From: Lota lota
Taxonomy: Eukaryota; Chordata; Actinopteri; Gadiformes; Lotidae
Direction of reading: 5' to 3'
Length of the DNA: 64,000 nucleotides
Assembly: GCA_026745465.1 (NCBI GenBank)
Contig: JACYXH010000175.1
Span: 424,501 to 488,500 of the forward strand
Both the position numbers and the translations under genes were made by a program. Each line of letters opens with the position of its first letter. Positions within the stretch are counted from its first letter, which is position 1. A model generated the notes under the pieces. The model worked only from the letters and a program-made list of their open reading frames with translations. It did not search any database and was not told where the DNA came from. Shown here in pieces: positions 36,167 through 48,000 of the stretch.

Positions 36167-39100
36167 CTAAGCTGCAACCTCCTCATTACTGCTGGCGTCC
36201 TGGTGAGGGATGGAGGGTTGAGGGTTAGTACAAGCAACTCATGCAAGGCAAAGCAACCGGCATGGACAACAGCATCCCTGGAAGACTCCCACACAGTCTA
36301 CAGTGGTTATTGGAAGCAGAAGAAGCATGCAGAGTAATTGAAGAACGGGCAAAGGCCTCCTCTGACTGTGAGCTCGTCATGTGTGTGAGTGAGTGAGCAG
36401 AGCATCAGATCCGTTCAGGGCAGTGGTTCTCAACCTTGGGGTCGGGGCCCCACACAGGGTCGCCTGATATGCATCTGGGGTCACGGGAGACTGCAGACTT
36501 ATAAGTTATAGATGACTACTTTTTTTATAAAGTAATAATTTCAAAAGGGTTATAAGAGGTGTTATAACTCACGTATTCAAACAGTGTGGTGCAATGAGAC
36601 GGTACGTTCACTGGGACAATGACATTACCGGTTGCTGCTGACTGGTTTGAAAGATAAACAGACTATTTTTCATCCAAGACCTAAAAATGAGGTCAAAGGG
36701 CAAAAAAAAGTCTGGGAACCACAGGTTTGGGGGAAGAAGGAGAGAAGCAAAGCTGTGTGTTGTGTCAGTTTAATCAGGAGTGAATCAATAGAAAACACCA
36801 GCCAAAACAAGAGGACAAGAAAATAGCACAGAAAAAACATTACAGATGACGGATAGCAGATAGTCCTTTCAAAAACTTTTCAGAATGTCCCCCCCCCCCC
36901 CCAACAAGCTGTGTTTTACACAAGACATTTAAAGGAAACGTGTGACTTTACATTGTCAAACAAAGAAGTATTTGTTTAATGTATTTTCTTAGTGTCACCA
37001 TCAACAGATAAAAAGGTATTTTCAATTCAAGCTGCTCGCTAAAATAAACTTATTCTGGGAAATAAATAGAAAGAATTATCACACAAATATTGGCCAAACT
37101 GTTTGACAATTGAAGGCACCAGGAAATGTTTAAATAAAACTTAAACTTTGCTCGCCTAGTTCTAGGAAAGGGTTATTTAGGTATGCATCAGTTTATCTGG
37201 ATCAATGAAAACGCTACATATACATTAAAGTTAGATTCATTTTGATCGGCTGTGTAAACAAAAATTCAAGGAAAAAATGGTTTCCACTGTATGCAAATCT
37301 TACATCAAGGACGGTCAACTCCTGGTACTTTCAATGCAAACTAAGTTATAAGTTTGTTCTCAGAGATGAATACACATCTCAAAAGATAGTGGTTTCAGTG
37401 ATATCTTACTGTAGCCTCTTTCGCACACAGAATCCCTCCATCCCCTCGACTGAGGAGACGAGAAAATGGCGAGGGGGCCACTGAAGAGACGCCGCCAAAC
37501 TCCAGAACAACCAAACAAAACAGCAGGGAAAGGTCCACAGACGGGGAGAACCCGATAGCAGGAGAGAGCCCACACCTTGATAAAAGGAAAACAGGAGGAC
37601 CAGCAGGACCGGTAGAGGCGAAATAGAAAAGTCTTTGCCACCACAAGCAGGACATGGGACACGAATGAGCGGCCAGTGTGTTTTCCCCAGCAGAGGGTGT
37701 GGCTGTGTGTTTGTGGCCTATACCTTGCTCCGGAAGAGGGGCTTGGCGCCCGGGCCGCAGTACTCGTTGTAGATGAGCTTGAAGAGGAAGAGGTGGAAGA
37801 GGGTGATGAGCGACGCCACGCTGAACCAGAAGAGGAACGGCAGCCCTGGGTACCGGTTGGCCATGTGCTCCTCGTGGGCCAAGATGGCCTTGAGGTGCAG
37901 GGTCTGCCGGAGGTCCTGCAGGTGCCTCAGGTCCGTGGAGATGTAGAGCAGCGGCGTGATGGGCTGCGTCACCATCACAGGGAACGTGTGCCCTTTGACC
38001 TCTGAGGTCAGCTCCACGGGCTCGTTGAGGCAGCCCGCCTCGCAGGCGTACAGCTTCACCGGCTTCTCCTGGGGCTTCACCGACACGTGCAGGAAGGGCT
38101 TCCCCACGGCGTCCAGCAGCACGGCCAGGTTGATGAGGTCCTGGTTGTAGTGGATGCCCCGCAGCGCGTAGCTGTTGTGCAGCACGTCGGGGTCGGCCTG
38201 GAACTGCAGGTGGTTCTCGGTGAACTGGAGGCCGCCGAAGCTCAGCACCATGCCCTGCATGATGCCGTGGGCGCCGGCCGCCACCAGCACCTTGCAGCCA
38301 CGCTTCTGCAGCGTGAGGGTCCACAGCGTGGCCAGCTGCAGGATCTGCGCCACGCTGCCCACGTGCTCGGGCCACAGGTTCTCGGCATGCATGGTGGCGT
38401 GCCCGCTGAAGCAGTGGTCGGCGTAGTTGAGGCTGGACTCCAGGGCGGCGCGCTCCTCCTCGCCCAGCCGCCGGTCCAGCAGGGGGGCGGCCGTGCTGGA
38501 TAGGATGTAGTAGAGGGTGGTGTTGACCGTGCGGCTGGAGGGAGTGTGGGCGTCCGTGATCTTCCTCATCTCCACCCCTGAGGAGGAACAGAGGTGAAAC
38601 GGTTATGTCAACAGGTGACTGGGAGGCCTAGGCCTAATATGAGCCTTTAGCAAGGAAACGACAGCTCAGTTTGCACTAGCATATTACCAAGCAAAGAGGG
38701 GCAGGTAGAGTTAAAATTAGACTAGACAAACGGGATTTCTGAAAATGATTATTATAGAAAATAATAGATATAGAATAGAATATTATAGATTATCTCAAAT
38801 AGCTCTGTTCCAACAATGGATTCCCTCACTGCGCATATTGACACTAATAGCGATGATTACTACAATCTTTCTAGAGATGGTGCTCAAAGAAACCTTACAT
38901 AATGGCTATTGTCGTGTATGACAAAGTTAGAGAGTAGTTTGCCAACTGACCGGAGATGAAGAGCTCCAGCCAGGCCTGCTGGTGGTCCAGAACCAGCTTG
39001 TCCACGTCGGCCCTAAGCAGCTCCCCCAGCTCCTTCCTGGCTCCGTCCCTCAGCCGGCCGAAGGTCTCCTCCACCTTGGACGTCTCCACAGGCTCCGAGG

Positions 39101-39908
39101 TCCACACCACCGACAGCACGTTTTCCCGGGTGTCCGACTTTGCCGCCACCTGGATGCGCCCGGACAGATTTGTGGTCGCCACGACGACCAGCAGCACGTG
39201 GTTCTTCTGGAACGGCACACGTCCGGACGAGATCACCACCTCCTTGTCCTCCAGCTTCTCCACGGCGGAGGAGAACCTGCTGCCGAAGGGGGGCGCCTCG
39301 ACAGCCACCTCCAGCGTGGCGCTGCGCTCCGACGGGTTGCTGACGTGGATGCGCTGCAGGTAGACGTTGGGCCGGCTGCGGTGGGCGATGAACTCCTCCC
39401 GGACGGTAAGGCAGTCCCGGGCCAACTGCAGGGTGGCGGGCAAGAGGCAGCGAACAGAGAGGACGGAGCCCTTCCGGAACCACAGCATGGTGGCCCGCGC
39501 CTCGGCCCGCTTCCCTGGCAGATTGACGGCTACCACGGGGGAGTACTCCGTCTGGTGGACCGGAGCCGAGCCGGCCAGGGGGGAGGAGGCCACCCACAGT
39601 TTGTTAGAGTCAATGTCGACCAAAATGTGGCCGTTACCTGATACAAAGGGTGTGTCCACGCTCTCCTGAGGTGTGCTGTAGATCCCCTCTCCTCGCTCGA
39701 CCAGCGACCTCCACCTGTGGATCTCGTTCTGTAGGCACTGGCCCGCCACTCCACCGGACTTAGCCGAACTACTGAAAAACCTCAAGCCGCGGTCTTCGCC
39801 CAGGTACCAGTAGAAGATCAGGAACACCAAGAGTCCGATGAGGAGTCGTCTTGCCCAGCTGCTCGACAGCAAGCCCGGCAGACACTTTAACCTTTGCTGG
39901 AGCCACAT
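36167..39908 (-). CDS. kiaa2013: KIAA2013 homologue, membrane glycoprotein of unknown function
   Basis: Minus-strand exons 39908-38951, 38577-37724 and 36199-36167 (TAG); 614 residues against about 634 in human. The ATG at 39908 starts MWLQQRLKCLPGLLSSSWAR, matching the human start; the open frame extends 20 codons upstream without support. Membrane segments lie at about residues 20-38 (RRLLIGLLVFLIFYWYLG) and near the C-terminus (PFLFWFSVASLITLFHLFLF). The large intervening region contains conserved blocks such as NYADHCFSGHATMHAENLWP and HNSYALRGIHYNQDLINLAV. The last exon adds only DASSNEEVAA. The acceptors TCTGTTCCTCCTCAG|GGGTG and CCATCCCTCACCAG|GAC are strong. The topology suggests a secretory-pathway protein with a long lumenal domain; no reaction is known to me. 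It is head to head with plod1, 1.1 kb apart. Confidence 0.95.
36421..36724. mobile_element. Non-autonomous hAT-type element
   Basis: Ends CAGTGGTTCTCAACCTTGGG and GTCTGGGAACCACAG are inverted and typical of hAT termini. Flanking octamers GTTCAGGG and GTTTGGGG could be a decayed 8-bp target duplication (6 of 8 equal). No transposase frame. Lies in the last kiaa2013 intron. Confidence 0.6.
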
Positions 39909-40732
39909 TGTGCGTTGGAATGTTGGACTCCTCGGAACTTCCTCAGTTTGCAAATACCGCACTGACAATACGTTGCGCCTACACTTCTACACTGCACTAG
40001 TTTATGCAAATCCCCAACGAACCTTTGCTATCAAACGTGAACCATGCTAACCATGATAATCTGCCATCTGTGGTATAAATGAGCACGTAATCATGGTTTA
40101 TGCAAGCTGTGCACACAGCAAACCTGACAGATAGGCTTTGTTATGTTAAGGTTAGCTTACGTTAGCTGGCAAAGTGAAGTAGCTCCGATTAAACTTTTGA
40201 CTTTTTTCTTACATCGTGACTTTGTTACGACTTTTGATTGATGCTGTCAATGTCAATCACATTCATAAACAGGTCACCATATGCTCGATCCTACGCGAAG
40301 ATACATGTTTCGTCGTTGAAATATATGTTTTTTCTTCTCTGTTTGCAAACATCCAATATTTCGTCGACATTTCTGGTTAAACTGCCGTAAAGGGGTCGAC
40401 ATGGCAACGACCGTAAATGTAGTGAAGACTGTTTTACGACAGTGTTATGTATCTTGCGCATGTGCTTTATACAGATTCACGATCACGCAGTCGTACATGT
40501 TATTCTGTCAACAGTTTATGAATAGTCGAGTGATTGTATTTAATAACTGTAGTTATAAAGGCATAAAAAAACAGAGTCATATGTATTCATAACCAAACGT
40601 TCTCTTGAGATGAGTATTATTTTATTAACCGTCATTATTATAATAATTTCACTGTTCCCTGTTCAAGTTTGACTGTTGATTATTACGATATGTACCTAAA
40701 TACTGTGTGTGTGTGCGCGCGCGCTCACGCAC

Positions 40733-40815
<83 letters not shown>

Positions 40816-41030
40816 AGGAAGAGAGGGAGGGAGGGAGGCAGGGAGAGGTGGGAGGGAGGGAGAGGTGGGCTGGGACTGAGGGACAGATTGAGAATCCAGG
40901 GGGACGTGGGTTAAACAAGCAACTTCTGAGTCGTACCAAATCTCTTCTTCCCACAGACCCGGACACTACTGTCTAGAACAAGCTAATATCCATTACACCA
41001 ACTAGTGGGATAATATTGGTCTTGATAACA
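39909..41030. promoter_or_regulatory. Divergent kiaa2013 / plod1 promoter interval
   Basis: 1.1 kb between opposite start codons. Holds a (GA)n run at 40735-40809 followed by a GGGA-rich stretch to about 40870. No clear TATA box for either gene was seen. Confidence 0.6.
40735..40809. repeat. (GA)n microsatellite in the divergent promoter
   Basis: About 37 GA units, preceded by GCGCGCGC. Confidence 0.97.
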
Positions 41031-44000
41031 ATGAAAATAGTAATCCTCTCGGCGTTTTGTGCATTTTTCTGTTTTACCCATTTGCATCTGACAAGCTCCG
41101 AAGAGCAGAAAACTCCAGAAGGTATGCGCAAAATATCCTGTACTACAGATGTCATAGACCTACATGCATGCTATTTCTTTAACTGCTTTATTAGACCTGG
41201 GGTCTTCTGATTGTGTTCACGCTTCATTCAGTAGTAGGTAGAATAGTTAAGTTCTGTCGGGAAGTTTCACTGTCCGGTCGAGAAGGTTCCTTCGAACATG
41301 CCGCTGACGTGGACGGTCCTGCCTGTCTCAATGCTGTATTCAAGAAATTGGTAGTTAGCGGCGGTATTATTATTACTACGCGAGAACAAGTCGACTACGC
41401 ATGGGAGAACTGATACTGTTCACATGAAAACTGATTACATCTATTTTGTAGCCTACCCGTGCAAACATTTCCATGAACTGATTTGGCAGTAGCACTTATG
41501 TCCAGTCATTCACGTTCCTCGTTTAGTTAACCGATTCTCACATCATTATATAACTACGTTGGAACCGAATAAAATGTCAATTTGTCAGATAAAATATGTG
41601 CTCATATGGTTGACTTTCCATTAATAACTATTTCGAGCTCAACCAACGTTGGTGTTTATACGCTCTAAATAATGATGATCGTTTAGAGTAGGCTGCCTTA
41701 TTGTTAAGTTCCTACCATTTTCAAAACAATTAAAAACGACATGCATCGTCTAGTTGTCCACACGATTTAACAGCTATAACTTGGACTGACCTATTGCACG
41801 TCGATGACCCCTGATAGGGGAAGTAAAGATTATCCTAATTCAGCACATAACCGTTGTCTTTCTTTCCCTTTACTATCTCACAAATGGCTCGTCTTCCTAA
41901 AGACCTCCTAGTTTTGACAGTCGCCACCGCAGAGACAGATGGCTTCAGCCGTTTCCTGAGGTCTGCAAAGCACTTCAACTACACTGTCAAGGTAAGGGCA
42001 AATACCTGCAAGTAGATTGACGTTTATCTGAAAGTTGAATTCCTCCTCTAATGCTTTGGCTATAGGGCGAAATGACAAGGTTGATGGTAAACCACTGATA
42101 AAAATCTGATAGTCCTTCAGGCCATGGTTTAAAGTCGACCTGAAGAAAAGAGGTGGTGTTAAGTTGTCTTCTGTGCTCTGTGGGGGTAAAAGGTGCTGGG
42201 TCGCGGGGCGAAATGGCAAGGGGGGGACTACATGGCCCCTGGAGGAGGTCAGAGGATACGCCTCCTCAAGGAAGCTCTGGAGGAGATGAAGGTGCAGGAG
42301 CAGACCATCCTATTCGTGGACAGGTAGGTCTCCTAGTTCTCCTGGTGCTGCAGGCTGGATGATTATATAGTAATTTAGCCGTAGAGAAACCTTTTAGATA
42401 CATGTCATTAATATGCAGGTAGGGGCTATACATCTTCAAAATGATGCCTACAGATTAAGCTGCAGACACTGGTGTTTGAACCCAGTACATTTAGACTGAA
42501 AGTCAAACTCTAACCACTATACTGTCCTGCTCATCTAAAACAGTGGAAACTACTATTTAAAGACTATGTAATAGATGCCTCTCTCCCATAAAACACTGAG
42601 CATGAACAAAGACTTTACTGACACTGAACAAGGAGCTAGTAGGGGTTAGAGCATGTTGCTCAAGTATGCCTACGGCAAGTCTGTAGATATTTGGGTTTAA
42701 ACCCAGGACTAGTCGACTTGGAGTCAACCCCCCTAGCCACTAGACTATCCTGCCCACATGCTCGTGTCTCTGTCGCAACTCATTCATGGTTATTATGATC
42801 AGGGAATAGATGCATGATAACTGAAAAGCGTTTCTCCCTTTCAGTGCCTTTCCTATGACTGATGCCAGACGTGCCATAGGTGCTAGCTAAACGCTACAAT
42901 AAGGAACAGTGGCACCTCATTATATGGAGCCACCTTTCCTATCAAATTGTAATTGGCTTCACATAGCCGAGCCCTGCAATGGCTCTGTACAGTTTCCCAT
43001 AGTTATCACTGCTCCTCGTTTCTCCTCAGCTATGATGTGGTGTTTGCCTCTGGGCCCAAGGAGCTGCTCAAGAAGTTCAAGCAGACCGGGCACAGGGTGG
43101 TGTTCTCCTCTGAGACCCTCATCTGGCCCGACAGACACCTGGAGGACAAGCACCCGTCTGTCCGGGAGGGAAACCGCTTCCTGGGGTCGGGAGGTAGGTC
43201 CACTGGTGGGGGTGGGGATGGAGGTGGTGGTGATGGTGGGGTCCGAAGGTAGGTCCGCTGGTGGGGGTGGGGGTGGGTGGTGGTGGTGGTGGTGGAGATG
43301 GAGATAGTGGTTGTGGTGGTGGAGTCGGGAGGTAGGTCCGTTGGTGGTGGTGGTGATGGAGGTGGTGATGGAGATGGTGGTGGAGGTGTTGGTGGGTTAG
43401 CCGTTTTTCTTGGTAATATAGAAATATACTGGGACAGCACCAGAATCAGAACCAGAATAGCATCAAGTGTTTGTTTCACCAATGATAGTGTTTTACCTAA
43501 TGCTTGATTGTTCAGTAACCATTTAGAAACAAATTGTAACTACAAATATTGTAGAAATACAAACTGTTGTGTATTTCTGTTTAAACAGATGTGCACATTA
43601 TACATGTGTTGTACATTGTCTTTGAATAAACCAATACCTTGTCAGTATGTTTGTCGGTCAGTTGGTTTTTGTCAATGTGTCAGTGTTGGTAACCATAAAG
43701 GAAAAAAATAGCTTAGCTTGGAGTTTTTAATGATATGCTGCATATTCCCTTGAAGGAGTTTACAGTGTCTTTTTATAGGCTGGAAATAGCAGGCTTTCCT
43801 CTGGGCAGGAAAACGGCACTGAAGGCACAGAGACCAGCTTTTCATTACCTGACAGGGTCCAGTTTGATAAATATCACATCATTTTAGTTTTACTGATTAA
43901 ATAATAATCATAATTTTTTCATGTGGTTTGAATAAGGTAATCTGTATACACTGTGTCATTATGTCATGTGTGTGTGCCATAACACGTTTTTGAACATACA

Positions 44001-45014
44001 TTGTGTTCAATTATTCACATCAAAGATGGCCAGTGTAACCTCTGGTATGGCCACTGTTATCTGACCAAGGTAGTGGAATGTGTTGCCATGGTAGCTTGTT
44101 AAACTATTTGATATTGGCTGGTGCCAATTTGGTCAGACTTTACAAAGCAGCATTACAATGTCTCTTGACCCTTCTCTGTCTTCAGGTTTCATTGGCTACC
44201 TTCCTAATGTCAAGGAGATGGTTGCTGATTGGACAGGAGAAGACCACGACAGTGACCAGCTGTTCTTCACTAACATCTATATCAACCCAGAAAAAAGGGT
44301 ATGCATACTTATTAAACTTATTAATATGGTATAATAAACGGTATAAATATACAAAACTAGTTTTGTGAAGTATCTCACAACATTGTTTTACCTTCCCCGT
44401 TTCAGAAATCCATAAATATCACACTGGACAGCAAATGCAGATTGTTCCAAAACCTCAATGGAGCCCTTGGTAAGTGCTTTTACACACAGAAGCCAGAAAC
44501 ACAACACTTTAGCACACACTAAAATATCTGCTATGACTGTTATTTTCCTTTTACACTAGAACTTGGTTGTATTGCTAATGACTGTAAAACACTATTTACT
44601 AACAGTGTTGTAACCTCATCTTAAAGATATTGACTGGATCGCTTACTGCTTACAACTATGAGCATATGATTGCTGTTTAAAAAGCTCAAGGCAAGACATA
44701 CTCTTTCAGAATCACAGCTAACATATTTACACAGACTTTAACATTTGCCGCTGACATATTTACTTAGCCTTTAGCAATTAAAGCTAATGTGTGAGAAACA
44801 AATAAAGCAATATAGATCCCTGGCTAAGAGATTGCTAGCCTGTTTGGAACAATGCTATTAAGACTAGCCCGAGGCCACCTTTCTGTAATTGTTCTGCTGA
44901 GATAAGCTACTTTTCCTGGCTGGGGAAACCAAGGTTGTTATTTATTATTTATTCCCCAGGTGGTAGGGAACAGTTAATGGCTGTGGTGTAGAGATGAAGG
45001 AGAGAGAGAATGAG

Positions 45015-45052
<38 letters not shown>

Positions 45053-48000
45053 CTGCTGCCACTTCCTTCACAGGGTTGCCATTGGTTGGTTGCCCCCAAG
45101 CTGAGACATGGGGGCAAACATTGCAGAAACATGTTTTGATAAAAGAAAAAGTGGGAAGGACTTATCGTTGATTGTCATTGTTAATGAGCACTGCAAGTTT
45201 AGGCATGATTATCCTCCGAGAGCTCTTTCGCTCCGTCTCTCTTTCCCTCTTTTCTTACTCTCCTTCACTCTGTTTGTTTAACTGCTTCCCCCCTTGCTCT
45301 CCTTTGCCGCCTTAGTCAGGAATGTATAGTTTGCAAGAGAAAGAGAGTGAGAGAGAGAGACAGAAGGATCTCTTTTACACAGAGATCCCGCAATATTACA
45401 GTAAAGAAGATCCAGCGTTGAGCTGGTTCTGCTTTCTACACAGAACCCACTAAAGCCAGCGGATTTAAGGCAGAACAACAAGGCCCCCCCTTGTTTGTAC
45501 CTTTCATACAGAAGGCGAGGAGGAATAATGTTCCGCGGCTTGAACAGACTGTAACAGACCGCTAGTGCGTTACAAGGCAAAAGAGGGGGACCTAGAGCCA
45601 GAGAGACACACTGAGAGAAGGAGGGAGAGAGAGGGGAGCAGAGAGAGGGATATTGTGTGAGAGAGAGAGAAGGGGGGGGGGGGGGCACAGAAAGAGAGAG
45701 ACGGATATGTGCCTGAGGTCACGTAGCCTGATGAAATGAAAAAAAAAAGTGAGAGGAGTAAAGAAGGAGGGAGAAGGGGAGGAAGCAGGAAGGCTGGTGA
45801 GCTAACAATTTTCCATGCCTCCCCCAGATGTGTTGGAGAGAGCCAAGCTTTGCTGTAAAGAACAGCTGTATTGTGTGAGCGGGTGTCGCTTAATCCTTAA
45901 TCCTAAAGGAACACTGGACTTCCTTCGACTTTAATACTACCATTTGTTGCTTTATCTTTATCATAGCTTGTCACTTTTATTTTGACAGTACTTCAATTAC
46001 ACCAGCATAGTTGCGTTTAGGTCAAAAAATGTACAATTAGATGAAGTGAATAACGACAGTTATGAGGTTTGATATTAACTGTATGTGTTGGATATTTTAA
46101 ATTGGTTATTAATTAATAGAAAGTCTGTGTGTATGTGTGTGCTTGCTTGTTGTTTTTTGTGTATGTGTGTGTGCTCGTGTGTGTGCGTGGTTGCTGTTGC
46201 ACGTGTGTGTGTGTGTGTGTGTAGATGAGGTGGTGCTGAAGTTTGAGGACAGCCGGGTACGGGCCAGGAATGTGCTGTACGACACACTTCCTGTCATCAT
46301 CCATGGCAACGGACCCACCAAGGTAGCCTCATTTTAATAGAGTTAGGAACTAACCAGTATAAAATGAATGAATGAGCTTAAGTAGTAAAAGGAGTCATTT
46401 ATATCAGTTGAATCAGTCATATTCCCAGCCAAAAAGGTATTGGGTTAGATCCCCAATGTTGGATAAAAACATCTGCTAAATGACATCATTGTGTCCCCAG
46501 CTGCAGGTCAACTACCTGGGCAACTACATTCCCAAGGTGTGGACCTTCGAGACCGGCTGCACTGTCTGTCACCAGGACCTGAGACCTCTCACTGGGATCC
46601 AGGTGAGCCAACTCTGAACCACCTGTGATGTGCAATCTCACTTTCTTAGAGAGCGTGTACAGCATGCATTACCCGCCTAGCAACAGATGAGGTCATACTT
46701 AATGAGCCCCTCTGTGTGGTGATAGTGTTATAAATGCCTAGCCTGACCCACACTAGCTGTCCTTAAATGAGAGCATCACTTAGTGACGTTTTCTGGAAAG
46801 ATACACGGATGGAAAGTCTCCTGGATGATTCTATCTGTGCTGTCTTTGTTCTGCTTGTGTTTACACAAAAAAAAAACAGGACTGTGTTTACTATACTACC
46901 CATCATGACGGCACTTTACACTACCTTGCACTCTCTGCTTGGATGCCAGATGCATTTTCTTGTACTTTTACTGTTCAACGACAAAAAGGAAAAATCCAAT
47001 TCAATAAAGACACAGACCATTCCACTTGGAAAGACATTAAACCACCACAGATTGTGTTAGTGAGATGTAAAGTTGAGTGGACCTGCTTAAATGGCAGAAC
47101 CTAAATGGCAACAGCAGTTTGATTCAGAACATTGTTTTGTTTGTCTCTGGTTGTGTTTGTGTCTCCAGGAGAGTGAATTTCCGCTGGTGATGATTGGTAT
47201 CTTCATTCAGCAGCCCACCCCCTTTGTCACCGTCTTCTTTGAACGCCTACTGAATCTCCAGTACCCCAAGAACAGACTTAAACTCTTCATATACAACCAG
47301 GTGAGGGTTGAATGCCTGAGGTAACTCCACTCAAGCTATGCGAATGATTAACCTTCACCACCATCTGCAAGATGTATAATAGCATATTAATAGCATAATT
47401 AGCTTTTTGCAGACATGGAAAATTAAGATATCCGAAGTTAGTATTGTGCTGTGAAGTGTGAGTGATCAAGGTACACTACACTGCACTACACCCCACTACA
47501 CCTCACTACACTACACTACACAAAATGTATTAAATCAACCATGAGATAGCTATCAGGCTAATGCCATCCGTTTATCTATCCTCCACCATCATCCTTCTCG
47601 TTTGTTTAGCGTTGGGTGCGATAGTATTGCACTGCAGGGTTCAGTGATCCTAAACTACCGGGTTTGGCGACCTACCAGGAAGCAGAGGGGCTGGTGGTGG
47701 GTGGGGTCTACAGTAGTGTGCAACCGTGGCTCGTGTGGGAATCAACCATACCAGGAATGGGACCATTTTTTTCCTTGATCAAACGTGTGCTAGCTTGCAT
47801 TGTTTACATTCATCGTCGGCCAGGAATGTGGCAGCTAATAGCTAACCTACTAAGGGCCCGTGGAACCACTGCTGGTCATATGTACAGACACAGCCTTGAT
47901 TTACACTACAGAGATAATGGATAGTAGCCGCTAAGGTCAGGATATGTAGAAAATGGTGAACTAAAATGAGAAATAATTCATAATAAAGTGACTTCGGGAG

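Noticed and set aside
37395-39641. Long Arg/Ala/Gly-rich open frames on both strands across kiaa2013
   Set aside because: GC-rich shadow frames of the conserved kiaa2013 exons; no family resemblance.
43030-43482. Pro/Thr-rich antisense frame over plod1 exon 4 and the GGT repeat
   Set aside because: Produced by the trinucleotide-rich minisatellite; no homology.
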